Numbered from the stretch's first letter, positions 11,346 to 24,766 are shown. The stretch is 64,000 bases of DNA from Sodiomyces alkalinus F11 (GCF_003711515.1 NW_021167081.1:744001-808000); one strand, 5' to 3'. Made by a program: numbers and translations. The notes: a model not told the origin generated them from the letters alone.

Positions 11346-14300
11346 GCCGAGGGAGATGCGCGCCATGGGTAGGTAGGCTCCAAGCCGATCCATCCATAGG
11401 AGGGTGACAGACGGGGATGGATGAAAGGTCCGAGAGTGGGTATATTGGGCTTGAGGACAAGAAGGAGAGGACTAGGGCAGAAGAAGAAGGGCAGTGGCCT
11501 AATCCAGTTTGCACTTCTGCGGCCGTTTCGAAGCGCCGATATCACGGATAGCTTCTGAAACTAGCATGCTCTTGTGAGCTCCCCAGTGTCCTAGTGTCCC
11601 AATGACAAGGTCGGATGAACGAGGTTCACCAGACGTGTCGGTAAAACAACCAGGGTTTGTTCACTAGTCCGTGTGGGTGACAGTGCGCAGCTCGGCGCCG
11701 AAGTGAATGCTTCTCTCCAGACGCCCCCCCCTTTCATACTTGAACTTCGGAGGACTCGGAAAGCATCCGACTACTTCGTACAAGATCACTGGTGCTGGTC
11801 AAGGAGCCAATTCTAGAAACGGCAAGAGAAAGAGCAAGGAGGAAAGTGGCAAAGCTGCTAAGAACACTAAAAGAAGGAGGAGGAGAAAATAGACCAAGAA
11901 GAAAATACCGCCGATCGGCGATAAGACCGCGGAATTAGGCTTAAGAGAAGAGAGAGAGAGGGAAGAATGCGCGGGCTCGGGCCACAATCCTTGGAGTGTC
12001 AGTTTAGTACATACACTAGATAGACACTTGCGTAGGGCAGGCTAGACAGGGGTTCTTTGCGAAATGACCGGGGGGGAGGGATATACGTTGTAGGGAATAC
12101 GGAGTACGCCGCGAGGGTAGTTGTATATCTCTCTTCCAAAGCATCTCTCATACAAAGAGCACCACTGGGGTGTAGTTCAGTGATGGAATGGATGACGAGA
12201 GAGGATATGTAACAAGACGACGTCTTACGTCTTCAGGAAGTGCAAAAATATCTTGTGAGCTCTCACACAATAGGCATAATGTGCATGGATGAAGAAGGAA
12301 ATAAATACAAAAATCCCGGTTGTTCTCTGTACAAGAAACACAATTCTTCCAGGCATGTATGAACCCCCTTCTCCCTTCGGAATTAATGTGCCATGAAAGA
12401 AACTTGACGTGTCTGCAGCAAAGGAAGTCCGAAGGAAGAAGCTTAGAGTGAATAAACATGGGCACTAGCAGAAGCTAGTAGAGGCGGGCAAAGGGAGTCC
12501 AATCCGAGGAGCCGAGAGCGTGAAAGACTAAAAGGACGAAACGACGACGACGACGGCGATGCCCAAAGTTTGATTGCAATGGCTTCGGGGTTTAGCGCAC
12601 CGGGCCACTACGGCTCGATCTGCGATGGAGAAACCCCAGATGGGTGGCCGCCCTTTTTTTCTTTTCGTGTGCCAAGCCGACTTCATGAGTAGGGGCTATG
12701 GAAGGTGGAGCCTTCATCAACCGATTACGTGTATCTGCTTGGTAGGCAGGACAAGAAATGGGGGCCGAGAGCGAACTGAGGGATGCGTCGTCCGGCATGT
12801 CAAAGAATGGGAATGCCGAAAGATATCGGTCCCTCTGTGCAGTGCAGCCATCGCGAGGCCGACGCGTGGCTTAGCAGAAGCATATTGTTCTATACAGTGT
12901 TTGAAAAGAGAGAAGAAGAAAAAGAAAAGAGTCCAGGGAGATGGGGAAGACTGGGCTGGTCCAAGATGGCGCTGACCCCCCCCGGGGATCGATTGGGCCA
13001 AAGCAGCAACATTAGGCAATGGGAGGTCACGGAGAAAAAAAAAAAGGACGGAGTAAAAAAAAAGGCGTTGAGTGATGTGGTCTGCGTCAAGTGGGCGATC
13101 TGGAAATGCTTCTAGGGCATGCTACACTTATTACAAGTACAGCGTTTCCGCAGCGCCAGGATGCGCGACAGATCTCAGATTGGGGCGCAATTGTGCAGCG
13201 CATTCCGTCCCGTCCGCCCATCCACTAATAGTACAACGTACAGCGTACATGGGATGGCAGGCAGTCGAGCCGGGGGGGGAGAACAGGAAAGGCAGAGAAG
13301 GAGGGAAGAGGACCAGCAGAGGGAGAACAAAGAAGAGGTGGAAAGTGGAAAGTGGAAAGGGGGTCGAGGAGCTGAGGAAAATGTGAGGAAATGCGGAAAA
13401 AGATGCGTCGACTTTAGAGCTTTCCCCACCCATTGCGACCACTGCGACCACTGCGACCCACCTTTTACGCTGGCGCATTTCCCCTAACCACTGAGGATGC
13501 CCCGCGAAGACGCTAAAACCAACGCCAGACTGGGGCGATCCGAACCGTCGGGTCGACTAGCGGCACACCAGCGGGGGGCACTAATATGGCACCACTGTAG
13601 GTAGATGACCGATATGAGGACCCACTCTCGACCGTTTACCAGATTGGGCGACTATCCGCCCGATATGCATTGGGCTGTGGAGGTGGGGAGTGCAAAAAGT
13701 CAGCCTCGCGGCCAATAAGAGGCCCTTCAGCCTCGCGCACATGGGTTCACCCAAGGTACATTGGCTATGTACTGAGTGATTTCTCTACCTTACCTACTAT
13801 TATCATTACTTTTTCTTTTCCACCCTACCGCCGTGGCACCGTATACCTACCTAGGTACTTCGTTCGCAACGTCTTTCTCTCCCACAACGTCACCTCACAG
13901 AGACGCGCGCCGAGATGTGCCAATTGTCGACATTATTGGTCACCAATCGCCATCGGACGCGCGGGAGAGGGAGTCTTCCCCCCATTCTGTAGAGGATTCA
14001 CGCCCTTTTTTTTTTTTCTTTCTTTTTTTACCCGTACTTGCTGTCGCTCGCCAAATGTCTCGTCATGACATGACCTCCCCGCAGCAGTTGGGGGCGGCAT
14101 CACGATAGTCCAGCATAGATCCAACCCGTTGCCGAGAAGGATTTATGCGGAATAACTTAAATATGGCGTCCCTTGGTTAACTGCTAACTACACTAGTACC
14201 AGCTAGAGAAAGGCTCAAGATACTGAAGTCTTGACCCCCTGAACTCTTAGCGAATCTTGGGGTCACGGACTCTTCCGGCTGTCTTGGCCGGCACTAGCCA

Positions 14301-17102
14301 AAAGCTGACTTGGTCGATCCCACTCGAGTGCCGGCCGCCCCAGGCCGCTGACCATTGACAGCGCGATACACCAACAAAAATGAAGAAAAAGAACGACAGT
14401 GAGGGAAGGCCTTGCCGTCTCGATATACCTGCTGTACCCCGTGGATGTGATTGTTATGACCGTGCTGGGCCATTGCCACGATATGATATGTCCATGACAT
14501 GACATGCTGTCCATGCTGTCCAGATGACACTGCCTGGTTAATATGGGCGCCGTGCGAGCCACTGGCATCCTTGGTCCCACATTCATAACCTGCTCTGTGG
14601 CCGCAATTGCAACCCTAGCTGCTTGCAAGTTGCGCTGCCTAAGTACTACTCAGGCGGCAGTCGTGGCAGTTCACAGTTCACCCGCGCAACTATGGCCTCA
14701 GTGGGACAGATTTGAAATCAAGGCCAAGTCTTCCTTTGGGGGGGGGCAGTGTCTCGTCTCGACCCAAGGGTCTGTTTCTGCCGCTTTTTCGCCTCGACTC
14801 GACCACGGGTCCACCAAAGGGGGAAGCGTTCTGCGCCCATCACGCCAACATCGCATACATACTGTATGTGTGTGCTGCAACCCCAGCTTTCCACGAGACA
14901 GAGCCCTTCGTTTTCCCTTTAAGCGCCCGGGTTGCAGATCGAGAGCCGCCCCCAACGACCAAAACGGACATCGTCACGGCCTCACTGTCTCGTTGTCTCT
15001 TATTTCTCGCACTCCAACACATGTGTCACCAGGATCGCCGTGTTGGTTTGGAAAAGGAAACTCGGACGAGAGTTGGTTGCCTATTTGCGTCCGTTATCGC
15101 GTCTATCAACGGCATGGGGACCTCGCAGACGCGCCTATGATCTCGCTCGAAAATGGCACTCAACTGCAACTTCGAACACAGCCGACCTTCCCGCCGTTTC
15201 TGCGTGTTGGCCGCTTCGTTGTTCGTGTGTCTTGTCTGCAGTGTTACCTCACAGAAGACCAGAACCGCGAAGCCGTCCGTGACAGAGGCCTAGTCGGCGC
15301 CTCCAGTCCTTCGGGTTGACCACATGTCCACACACATACTCTCTCTCAGCTCAGCCGCAGCGAGGTGTCCTCTCACTTTTACCGGCGTAATTCTAAGAGC
15401 CGAAGGCCGGTTCACCCCCTAATTCCGTCCACTCCCTGCCCCCATGACCTGTCCATACCGGCGCCACGACTTGTCGCTGCACACCGTGCAACGTAATTAC
15501 ATACCATGGATGTGTTAACTATTGTTGTTTGCCCTGTCTCGGATTGACGGGGGATGACTCGGCAGAAGAGCGCCATGGCTTCCCAGAACTGCCCCGTGCC
15601 ACTCACTGCCCGAACTCGTATCGCCCTGTCCCAGCACTCTGGGCGGTCCCATTTCGGCCGTGAAAGGGTAAAGCTCTCGGCTCTCGGACAAACTCCCTTC
15701 GATGATCCCATTCATGTATCATCCCCCTGGAAGCCGGAATCAAGTTCGACGGGCGTCAGAGCTTGGCCCCCCTTTCCGTTTCTCCGAATATACCTGTGCT
15801 TCGCTTGACCACTCCTTGCGCACTCAAAAGCTTGCAGTATAGCTCGAGAAATAGAATTCCCGGTAGAGATAAACCCCGAGGGCTTCTTCTTACGAGGAGG
15901 GAATGTGTGTCTTCTTCTTAACCTTCCCCATCGCTCCAGGTCCCATGGTACTGGGACAGGGGAAACGAGAGCGAGGGGGAACAAAGGGCGCAATACTCCG
16001 TAGACTTGGGATTCCCGTCCTGGAACCAGATCTTCGTGTGCAGGTGTAGAAGCAGCAAAGCGGCAAGCAGGACCACTGAGCGTCCACCACCCGCGAGAGA
16101 GATCCCGTCACTTCAAGTTGTTATCGAGTCCTCAGTGCACGCCAACCTACCTAGTCTCTCTCGTCTTCAACGAGTAGGTCCAAATAGGCGAGTCATATCC
16201 CCCACCGGGGCTTCGTAGGTTCCATTCTTCTACATACGGTGTGGATAGGGTGTAACAATCGTGTCTTCTGTACCCCTACCGACCGGATATCCGGCGGCTC
16301 GTCGGCTTGTTCATCCTCAACTCTTCTGCCCATGGCCTTCTCGGCCCCCTATCACGTTCCCTTGCTCCCCTCCCCACTCACTCCCTTGCCCCCCCTCTTC
16401 TGCTTCTGTACACACCCCCCATTATGCAAGTTCGCACTTCGTGCCCTCATACATGTGCAGAGACGAGACGGTGCTTGCACCATCCGGCATCCAGTGAAGA
16501 GGTATCGGTACAAACAAGGACATCATCTGCCCGTGATTGCCACAACGGTTCGACGTCTGTCCGAGGACCTTCGGGCCAAGTCGGACCCCCCTGGGGACAC
16601 GACGCCCGTCCAGGAGTCTTCACCTGCTCCGCACGTCTAGTGTCCGCTTTCGCCCACGAATCATCGTGACCACGGAAATATCCAATAGCCCGCTGGCGCC
16701 AGGGAGAAGCACGCTAGAACCTGGCGTTTGTCCGAGAAAGGGAGGAAAGGGGAGAGGGGAATGAAGATAGCTCTCCGACTGGAAGAATACCCGGATGGTC
16801 CCTACATTCGTGGTTTCGTTTGACGAGGGACAACTGGACTGGCATAGCCTCCTGGATGCTCCAAGCCCGCGTGCGGATGCTTCTTCCGGAGACTGGCTCG
16901 TCAGAAGAAGTAAAATGGGAGTAGAATAGAATGGGTGCTTGGGGGCTGGACCGAGGCAGTTGAGCACACAACTCGAGACAACGTGCTGACCACCTTCACC
17001 GGCACTGTTCTGTGGCCCCCCCCTCCTCTTCCCACATTGTTCGGGCCCTTCCGCCGATCTGTCTCTCTCTCCCTTTCTCTCATTCCTTTCTTTCTGTGCG
17101 AC

Positions 17103-17141
17103 GTGTGTGTGTGTGGTGTGTGTGTGTGGTGTGTGTGGCAG
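17103..17141. repeat. GT-rich low-complexity repeat
   Basis: Imperfect GTGTGTGTGTG-G units repeated three times in the gene-free spacer. This is simple-sequence DNA only. Confidence 0.75.
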
Positions 17142-19292
17142 TGGTAGTGAGGACCAACGGACTCCAGCGGCAGCCTCGTACCTGCTTCAGAACCGTTCCG
17201 TTGGTCACATGTGCACTGTCGGCATTAGAACATGGGGGATCTTCAGCAGTATCCCCGTCGATGGTAATAGGAAAACGAACCAAGGGCTGGAAGTCTAGAC
17301 GACTCGATGTGTGAGGCCAAACCTGAATCGAGACCAAGGAGGATCGAATCAGGGGGGAAAAAGAGAAAACAACGAAACAAAGAAAGAAAAGAAAAAAACC
17401 GCCTTGTGAGGTGAAACAAGAATCTGCTTCATTCCTCTCCACATTCCTTTATACCAAGGAATGTGTATGGCCTGAGTTTCGACCCCCAAGCCGCACCCGT
17501 TTGGGAGACCACGCAGAGGAGGCCCGAAATGGCGGCCCACGAGGGCGCAGCACAGCACAATACACACACCTAGATCCGTAGACTGTCTTCAATGTTCTTT
17601 CCTCGCTGGGTCGCGACCTGGCCGCGATAATGAGCCGCACCGCCTTTATATGGATGGGGCTATGTATCACCAGAGTTGACCCCCTGGAGTCATCCCATCC
17701 TACTCCTACTCCGGGGCCGACCCCCAAGCCCGTCGGCCGAAGGAAGACGACTCCGTAGAGTGCGTGGCTGTTCCTTTGCCTTTTTTCTTGTCTTCTCTCA
17801 ACTTTCGTACCCTAGGGTAACAAGCACCCGGCCGACTGGCCCTAGGCTGGCCCTAGGCTGTCTTTTTGCTTTTGGTCTTACTCTCCCTTGAGACTCGGGG
17901 ACTTCCACCAACCGAGATATCTCGTGGGACAGGCCTCACCACATACCACTGGCAGCTCAGAAACTAACGCAGAAGCAAAGTTCCCAGATCAAGATTCTTC
18001 AACGGGATGATTCTTTTCTTCAGCAGAGAGTGATGAAGGGGAACTGTAGTCCTCCTTTTCCGCCTCCAACGCAACAGTCATCATTTGCTTCACCTGGCTC
18101 GTGATAGTCATGTTGGACATACGACGGGCATTGTATTGCGCCCCAGATCGGAGCTTTCCAGGCCTAGTTAGGCTACCTTATACAAAGGGAGTTCGACCCG
18201 ACCAACCCAAAGGTCACTTCCACCGAACAAATTGAGCCACAGGAGACCAGCGTGTGATGTGCACTGACGGCAGGGTTGAACACCCCCCCGATGTAAGCCT
18301 CATGACTGACGACGATAGAGAGCCCTCACATTCCTCGATGAAGAGAAGTAAAGAGCAGAGAAAGGCAACCCCTGGACCTACTACTTCGAGAACAGTCTGC
18401 TAACCGTTGGTATTCCATATCCTCCGGACCCCAAGAGTGCCCACCACACCTCATCGAACCTCCAACCTCCCGGACCGATGCGAATCCTCTGCCCCCAACA
18501 ACCTTCCCTCCTCAACTTCACCCCTATCATTAATTGCATCGGGATCAGATCAAGAGCAAAAATGGCGAAACCTGTTTAGGCCTGTTTTACTACAAACGCA
18601 TTGATCGAGGCCAATCGCCTGAACAAGGCCGGAGTCGATACAGTTCGGGACATGCCCCCTCCCCTTTTCCACGGCCAATACATGGTTCCCCGTTCCAAAC
18701 AGAAGAACTAAAGCCCCATTTGGCAGACAGAGAAACAAAAAGGCGCGAATGCTTGAGAAAGACGAGACGCATGCCGCCCAAAGGGTTCCGAGACCCTGTC
18801 CCACCACCTTTGTCGTGAACTCATGGGTCATCATCAAGACCATCTCGACATTACAAATAAAGAAACTCGCCAGTGCCCAGGTGACAATGGGACCGAGCGC
18901 AAGGTGCCTTTTCCCCAATCCAGGGAATTCAAGACGATAAAAAAAAATAAAAATAAAAAGGAAAGAAAAAGTATGAGAAAGACGAGATAGATGATACCCA
19001 CCAGCCCCAAGGTCCCGTTCTTCTTCGCCAAGCCCCCGGCCTAAAAATAAAAGCAAGAAAACGCCGCTCGCTCCCTTGCCGGATATCGACCACTTTCCAT
19101 CCACCCCGCCATTCGCTCGGAATTGATGATTAGAGTGGTCTTTTGGCTTGAAGCCGCGAGTATGTCGAGTTCTCCCACTCACCCACAAGCAAAACCCCCC
19201 AAAAAAATAAAGGTTTGGAGAAAAGAAAAAAAAAAGACCTCCACCCAGGAATACCGTGGCCTTCATTGAGACCGAAATCGTCCAGGGCCTTG

Positions 19293-21916
19293 CTATGTGC
19301 CTTCGAGAGGCTGTACAAAAGAGTAATTGAAGTCCAGCAGCCCATCCAGCATCCAGTGTTGGGGATCAAAAAAGTCGTAGTTGGTATCGGTGTAGTTCAT
19401 GCCGCCCAGCATGCCGTTGCCACTACCGTTGCCGTTGCTGCCACTGCCACTGCCGTTGCCGTTGCCGTTGCTGCCACTGCCACTGCCGTTGCCGTTGCCG
19501 TTGCTGTTGTGGCTGGAATTACCGGATGGGCCACCTCCGCCTAGGCCCGCCGAAGCACCGGGTGTCAGTGCGCTGTTGGAGGACATGATGTTTCCCGATG
19601 CCTGCATCTGAGCGGCGGGCATTAGGGTGGAGTCCATATGGGTCGAGGATGCGGAGGACTCGTTCGCTGAGTCGGGATTAGTAGGTTGCTTCAGAGCTAA
19701 TCGAGTAGAGGCGTCTCCATGTCAGTCATCCACAGTCACATGAAAGAGACCTAAGATGCAACAAGCGAGCACGAAGAATCAAGAGTGAGAGTGGGAGTCG
19801 GCGTGGGGTTATTATGGGGGGATGAAGGGATGAAGGGATGAAGGGATGAAGGGACAAGGAGGCGGAAGGGAAGGGAAGGGAAAAAAAAAGGAACAGGTAC
19901 CAAGGGGCCGCGAGAGGAAAGGGTGTTAGTTACCGTCAAGGGAGCCCCTGCCCAGGGCTTCGTATTCTTCTCTCCAGCGCCATATTGTGTCGAACACCAG
20001 ACTCATGCTGTGCCGACACCGGACCTTGAGCTGCAACGAGTCGTCCGGAATCAGGATGCTGTCGGACTGGCGCGCGCGAAGTTTGTGGTCGAAGCGGGAC
20101 CCGTTCCACATCTGCACCATGAGCTCGGCGAGCCGGGACGGTAGATCGTTGTGGATGACGCTGATGGCGCGGATGGCGTTCACCGTCTTGTGGAAGAGGC
20201 TCCGGCTGCGTTCTGCCTCGATGATTTCCGCGAAGAAGGATTTAGACAACTTCAATAGGACGAAGCCGGCAGCGACGAGCATCTGTCCGATGTAGTTGCT
20301 CGCATAGGTGAGAACGTGACCGGCCGTGTTCTGGCCAGGCGACGTCACCTTGTCGTCTTCCAGAAGGTGCTCGACAAAGGCAGTAGTGGCCCCCCACAAG
20401 CCCATCAGATCGTCCACGTACCCCGGGGTGGTGTTCGCATCGAAGAAGCCGGCCAGGCGCAAGTGCAGGTTGGCGGCTCGCAGATGAAGATTGACAATGG
20501 GGCCGAGGTGCTGGGACAGGATCGAGGCCTGGAGCTCTCCGAATTCACGTCGGTACACGCGCATCAACATGGCCCGGTGCTCATCTCCGGCCACCCCCCT
20601 CGAATCGCTGGCATTGCTGTACATTTCCTTGGACACCTTGTCGCAGAACATCTCGATCCTCAGCCTCGCCTCCAGCTCGGGCGACAGCGTGAAAGGCCCG
20701 TCCTCGCCCGGCCGAACGGCCAAGGTCCAGTCGTAGAGGGTAGACGCCGGCTGGCCATAGCCGGTACCGATGGACTGCGCGACGATGTTGCAGACAGCCC
20801 ACGTCGTCACACGGTCATGCAGCTGTTCCTTATTCAATTCTATGGACACACGGGAAAAGTCCTGCGTGTGACTCGGGCGGTGAAGACCGATGCCGGTTGC
20901 CGTCTTCATCATGACGCCGCATAAGATGTGGGTCGGGTCGGTGGCCGAGGAGCTGGTCGGCAGAGGCCAGGTGCAGAGCAGGCATAGTGCTTTGACGACA
21001 TAGTGGCTGCTGGGCACGTCGGCAATGGTCGACCAGAGCAGGCGTTTCACCGGCCCGGTGAGCGAGCTGAAGAGGGAGCGGTCTCCGCTGTAGCGGCGGG
21101 AGGCGACCGTCATGATGGTCCAGAAGAGCAAGGCGTGTTGCTGGAAGTAAGTGTCGGGCGACTGGTTAGGGTTGAGAAAAGGCAGGTATGAATGGTAGCA
21201 GGCGAAGAAGGTGTTGAAGAGTCGCGTCACGGTCTCCTCGGTCAACCGCACGTTGTCCAGTTCGTGTGTATACCGCGGTACGTTGTAGGAGCCGCCCCTC
21301 TTAAGATGTAGCAGCGAAGACACGGCCTCGTCGGAGCCCATCAGCGAGGGATTGCGTGTGTGGGTGTATCCGCTTGTGGCGGCAGGAGATTGCAGGTCGT
21401 GATCCTCGTCGTCTAGGACGAAACCGGCGCTGCGAGCTTTTTGGACGGCGCGTCGCAGCCTTTCGATTTCCCTCTCCATCTCGGCGTGCTTGGACCGCTT
21501 GCCGACGCGCTTGAAATTGGATTCGATCTTGCATTCTAGCTTGAGGCGGTTGCACCTCGAGCAACCCCGGAAGGGTTCCTGAACGACATCGCATCGTAGC
21601 TACAGCGGCGGCGATCAGTCAACTTTTTTTTAGTAACCGTATGGTGTAGATGAAAGCCGACGAAGGAAAGGTGACTCACCTTCTGTTGCCTACACTCATT
21701 ACAGGCCCTCTTCACGCCTGGTTGGCGCTTCTTTCCCGAGTCGTGGTCCATGGTGTCGTCGTCATGACCACCAGGGCTGCCGGGATCGCTCTCGAGACCC
21801 ATACTGCTTCGCTTCCTCTTGGTGCCAGTCCCGTTGGACCCATTGCGAGCGCTCATAGGACTGGTTGGGCTGGCAGGCGTGGCGCCGCCAGCGGACATGA
21901 TGCCAGAGCCGTCCAT
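19293..21916 (-). CDS. Zn2Cys6 (C6) fungal transcription factor
   Basis: Three exons (21916-21680, 21599-19934, 19696-19293) join in frame to give 768 aa. The first intron (gtgagt...ctgtag) cuts the zinc cluster after residue 79. The joined cluster is C-x2-C-x6-C-x9-C-x2-C-x6-C at residues 72-102, beginning CNECRQQKLRC. It is followed by a basic linker (NFKRVGKRSKH) and a coiled-coil-like helix (AEMEREIERLRRAVQ), the usual DNA-binding and dimerisation layout. The middle region has the fungal-TF pattern, including TVTRLFNTFFACYHSYLPFL. The last exon encodes a Gly/Asn/Ser repeat and a short acidic and aromatic tail (NYDFFDPQHWMLDGLLDFNY), plausibly an activation domain. The linker resembles the Leu3/War1-type group, but I would not name an orthologue. 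The second intron carries a GGATGAAG repeat. Confidence 0.9.
19820..19851. repeat. 8-bp tandem repeat (GGATGAAG x4) in intron
   Basis: Four perfect GGATGAAG units inside the second intron (19933-19697) of the Zn2Cys6 gene. The repeat probably varies in copy number between strains and leaves the coding sequence intact. Confidence 0.85.
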
Positions 21917-23314
21917 GGCTCATGCGGGCATCAATGCCTGGGGGGCCGGCGGGGGGAGAATGGCCCCGAGCGGCCGAGCTGTTGTTAGAAGGCCGACGAG
22001 AAGCGTCAAGTCGGGAGGGCCCTCCCAAGAGGAAGCCCAACGGACACAGCTAAGGTGTGCGTTACTGTCGAGGCGAGGACGATATGGAAGATATTGAATA
22101 TTGTCCGGTATAATGCCGTAAGGCGGGCCGGTAACGGACGTTGTGGTGGTCCTCGAGTGGGAATTGCTGGAGACGCCGACTACGGAGGGCGAGGGTCAGA
22201 TCACAAAGGATAGAGTAAGAAAAAAAAAAGGAAAAAAGGAAAAAAGAAAAAAAGAAAAAAAGGTATTATTGCTGGACTTTCTTCGTTTCTTGGGGCTCTC
22301 TGTGTGCGGGGGCGTCCTGCCTTCTCCGTCGAGTTTCGAGTTTACTGCAACAGGTCTCCACTCACGAGGTGGGAAGCGGGGATGCAAGGCTGTAGAGGAG
22401 TCTACCGCTTTCCCTTTGGGACTAATGCGCTTGGCTAAGGTACTGCTACCTTCGAAGGACGGAGTACAACGTACATACAGAGTACAAACTTCAGGTCCGT
22501 ACCCCAAGCTGACATGATGAACAACTGTCCAAAGTAACTGACGCCCGGTCAATGAAGGAGACGAAAGCCTTGTAACTGCAAGTGTGGTAAATACAATTGT
22601 TTCATTTGAACTTAAAGAATAAAGAATCACATGGCAGCTCAGTCTATTTCCCTGTATGAGCTCAAAGCTACTAGGTACCTAGGTAAACATCATGGTACTT
22701 CGTAGATCCGTGGTAATTACTTTTCAGCCTGAATTGGTCATGGCCCGGCGTGGCTGCCAGAGGCATGTGATTGGTCCAATACGGAGCACGTGCCGTATAT
22801 CAAACGTTTGCTTGTCGACTCGGTGACTCGGGCCACACACAAGTCGGACCTTTCAATCCAAGAAGTGGGGTGGCTGGTGGAACTAAAGTACGGAGTACAA
22901 CGTACTGTGTACCTTATGAAGTACTTTGTACGGATACGAAGCGCTTTCTCAAAATACGAGTACGTGTACTCAAACCATTCAGCAAAATGGTGACATCCAT
23001 CAGATGAATTTCATCCAGCTTAGGATAGAAGAAATAAACACCTCTTTCCCTGTTCTATTTCCCCAACTCTATGGGTTTTTTTGAAGCCATCACAACCCCA
23101 AAGTCTTATTTATACACACGAGTTCTCACTGACACTGCTTAGCTGTGTTCCGGCTATGAGTACGAGCAGCTGCAGATACGAGCATGAACTGGAAGGTGGA
23201 CGATGCGCGCAGGCACAATAAGCAGATGTCCTTCCCTTTCCAACATAAAAACCCCCAGTGCCGGTGTCTTTCAGTCAGTAATACTCTGCTCAATATCACA
23301 TATTACCACCTACA

Positions 23315-23632
23315 ATGACCACAAATCCAAAGCCCGGGAGAAAGTCTGTGCCAGTCACGTTAGAACGGCCTCCGCTCTATCAAGGCCATGGGTCCTACAC
23401 CCAAGAACCGAGGTCTTCGGGAGATATGGAGTTTGTCCTACCACGATCAGCCACCAAATCGACTTTGAACACCGGTAAACGACTTTCATTCATTCGTGAT
23501 TTTGGGTGCATTGAATCCCTATGGAAGCTTACCAAGCCTGCAGTTGATACCATGAAAGTCAACTCGGCTGCTCTGCCCCAACCTTTCCTTTCTCCAGACA
23601 TTATCATGAAATGGGCAAAGAGCAAACCATAA
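23315..23632 (+). CDS. possible small ORF, 105 aa, unrecognised
   Basis: An uninterrupted ATG-to-stop frame of 105 codons with a reasonable start context (acctacaATGacc). The protein is basic and Pro/Ser-rich, with no signal peptide, membrane segment or motif I know. Its stop lies 48 nt before a run of 24 A residues. Three readings fit: a small lineage-specific gene, the remains of a retroposed transcript, or a chance frame. No intron evidence and no recognisable homology support it, so confidence is low. Confidence 0.2.
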   Translation: MTTNPKPGRKSVPVTLERPPLYQGHGSYTQEPRSSGDMEFVLPRSATKSTLNTGKRLSFIRDFGCIESLWKLTKPAVDTMKVNSAALPQPFLSPDIIMKWAKSKP

Positions 23633-23669
23633 ACATATCAATGAGAGAGCTATCCTGCCAAACAGGACA

Positions 23670-23704
23670 GACTGTGGGCCAAAAAAAAAAAAAAAAAAAA
23701 AAAA
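23670..23704 (+). repeat. poly(A)24 tract with GGGCC-ended leader
   Basis: Twenty-four consecutive A residues (23681-23704) directly preceded by GACTGTGGGCC. Nearly the same leader, GACTGAGGGCC, precedes an A21 tract on the minus strand at 38480-38460. This could be the shared 3' end of a short retroposed element, or chance. Confidence 0.35.
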
Positions 23705-24288
23705 GAACTGGCCTAGGCATACCTGGGGCAATATGGTCAGTGCCATGAATCTGGTCCGGAATATCGAGAAGACTGTCATCGACTTCCAACAACGCGATGG
23801 TTATGTTTGGCCCCTCATATTCACTGGCAAAGAAAGTAGAGCACTCAGGAAGTGAGATACTGGCACAGTCGTTGCGAAACACCGGAAGCTGGCGAGCAAT
23901 CATGGACTGGGAACGACATCATCTTGGTTAAGGTTGAGTCTTGGAGTACGAATAGGTCGGCATTGGCCTCACGTTACCAACATGTCGCTTTCCCCTAAAC
24001 CAGACATAGGCGATCTGTAGAACGAAACCGAGTTACTCGAGCTTGCTTCTACATCTATTAGTAGTGTCGACTCGGTTGTATGGGAGGGCGGTGGAGTTGG
24101 AGTTATAGTCACGTGACCTATCCTTCATTGTGCTTAGGTAATTCCTTAGGCACCTCAGGCAGAGGATCGATAAGTGGACCTCTCTACCTTAAACATATCC
24201 GTATCCACAGAATTCGGCTCAAAAATCAGCCTTTTACCCTTCGTCGAACCGTTCGCGATATGCCTTGCGACTGGCAGCATAGAACGTG

Positions 24289-24766
24289 ATGCTCCTGCTT
24301 CGGGCTGTGAGGCCGGCCGCCCGCTACGCTCCACGCCCCGCACATCGACTGTCATGGGCCGTCAGCCATCAGTTTTATTCGACCCAAAAACCACCAATAT
24401 CCGGCCGTGATGCCTCACCTGCAGAACCCCCAGACCACCGCAAGGTGGGCGTGCAGCAGGAGCTGTTCATGACCTCCATCTACAGCCCCGGCTCTCCTAT
24501 ATTCCTACCCAACGGTACGCGGATATTCAACCGACTCGTCGACTTTTTGCGCCGCCAATATGTCCACTACGGCTTCGAGGAGGTCATTACCCCCAACATC
24601 TACAAGAAGTCGCTTTGGGAGGTGTCCGGCCACCTACAAAACTACGCAGACGACATGTACACTGTGACGAGCCGCGCGAGGTCGCAAGAAGCCTCAGCGA
24701 CGGAATCCGAGCCCGCCAGGAGCTGCTGCGGCAGCCACGAAAGGGAGGCCGAAGGCACCGACGACG

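Larger units (their letters stand above)
10055..19292. other. 9.2 kb spacer with no credible gene
   Basis: I find no convincing coding region on either strand. The longest open frames (14543-15319 plus, 18550-19266 minus) have no domain-like composition, no consistent codon preference and no splice partners. The stretch holds G-rich runs (about 10840-10910 and 11255-11345), homopurine tracts, a GT-rich repeat (17103-17141) and scattered GGAGTAC-type words. It is the upstream region of the minus-strand Myb/SANT-like gene and also follows the 3' end of the Zn2Cys6 gene. It may therefore hold a long promoter, a spliced 5' leader or a noncoding transcript. None of these can be shown from sequence alone. 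Confidence 0.6.
21917..24288. other. divergent spacer between Zn2Cys6 TF and mitochondrial ThrRS
   Basis: This 2.4 kb divergent promoter region contains purine-rich tracts (22214-22262) and several palindrome-like words (TACGGAGTACAACGTAC near 22895, CTAGGTACCTAGG near 22674). It also has a possible small ORF at 23315-23632 followed by an A24 run. The part from about 22600 to 24200 is richer in A+T than the genes on either side. No RNA gene was seen. Confidence 0.55.

Noticed and set aside
14543..15319. 258-codon plus-strand frame in the 9.2 kb spacer
   Set aside because: No domain-like sequence, irregular composition, and no splice partners or matching signals. Most likely chance.
18550..19266. 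238-codon minus-strand frame next to the Zn2Cys6 gene
   Set aside because: Dominated by Phe/Leu/Gly stretches from purine-rich DNA on the opposite strand. It has no recognisable protein features.
23604..23903. 99-codon minus-strand frame across the A24 tract
   Set aside because: The frame runs through the homopolymer as poly-Phe, with no recognised motif. It is probably accidental.
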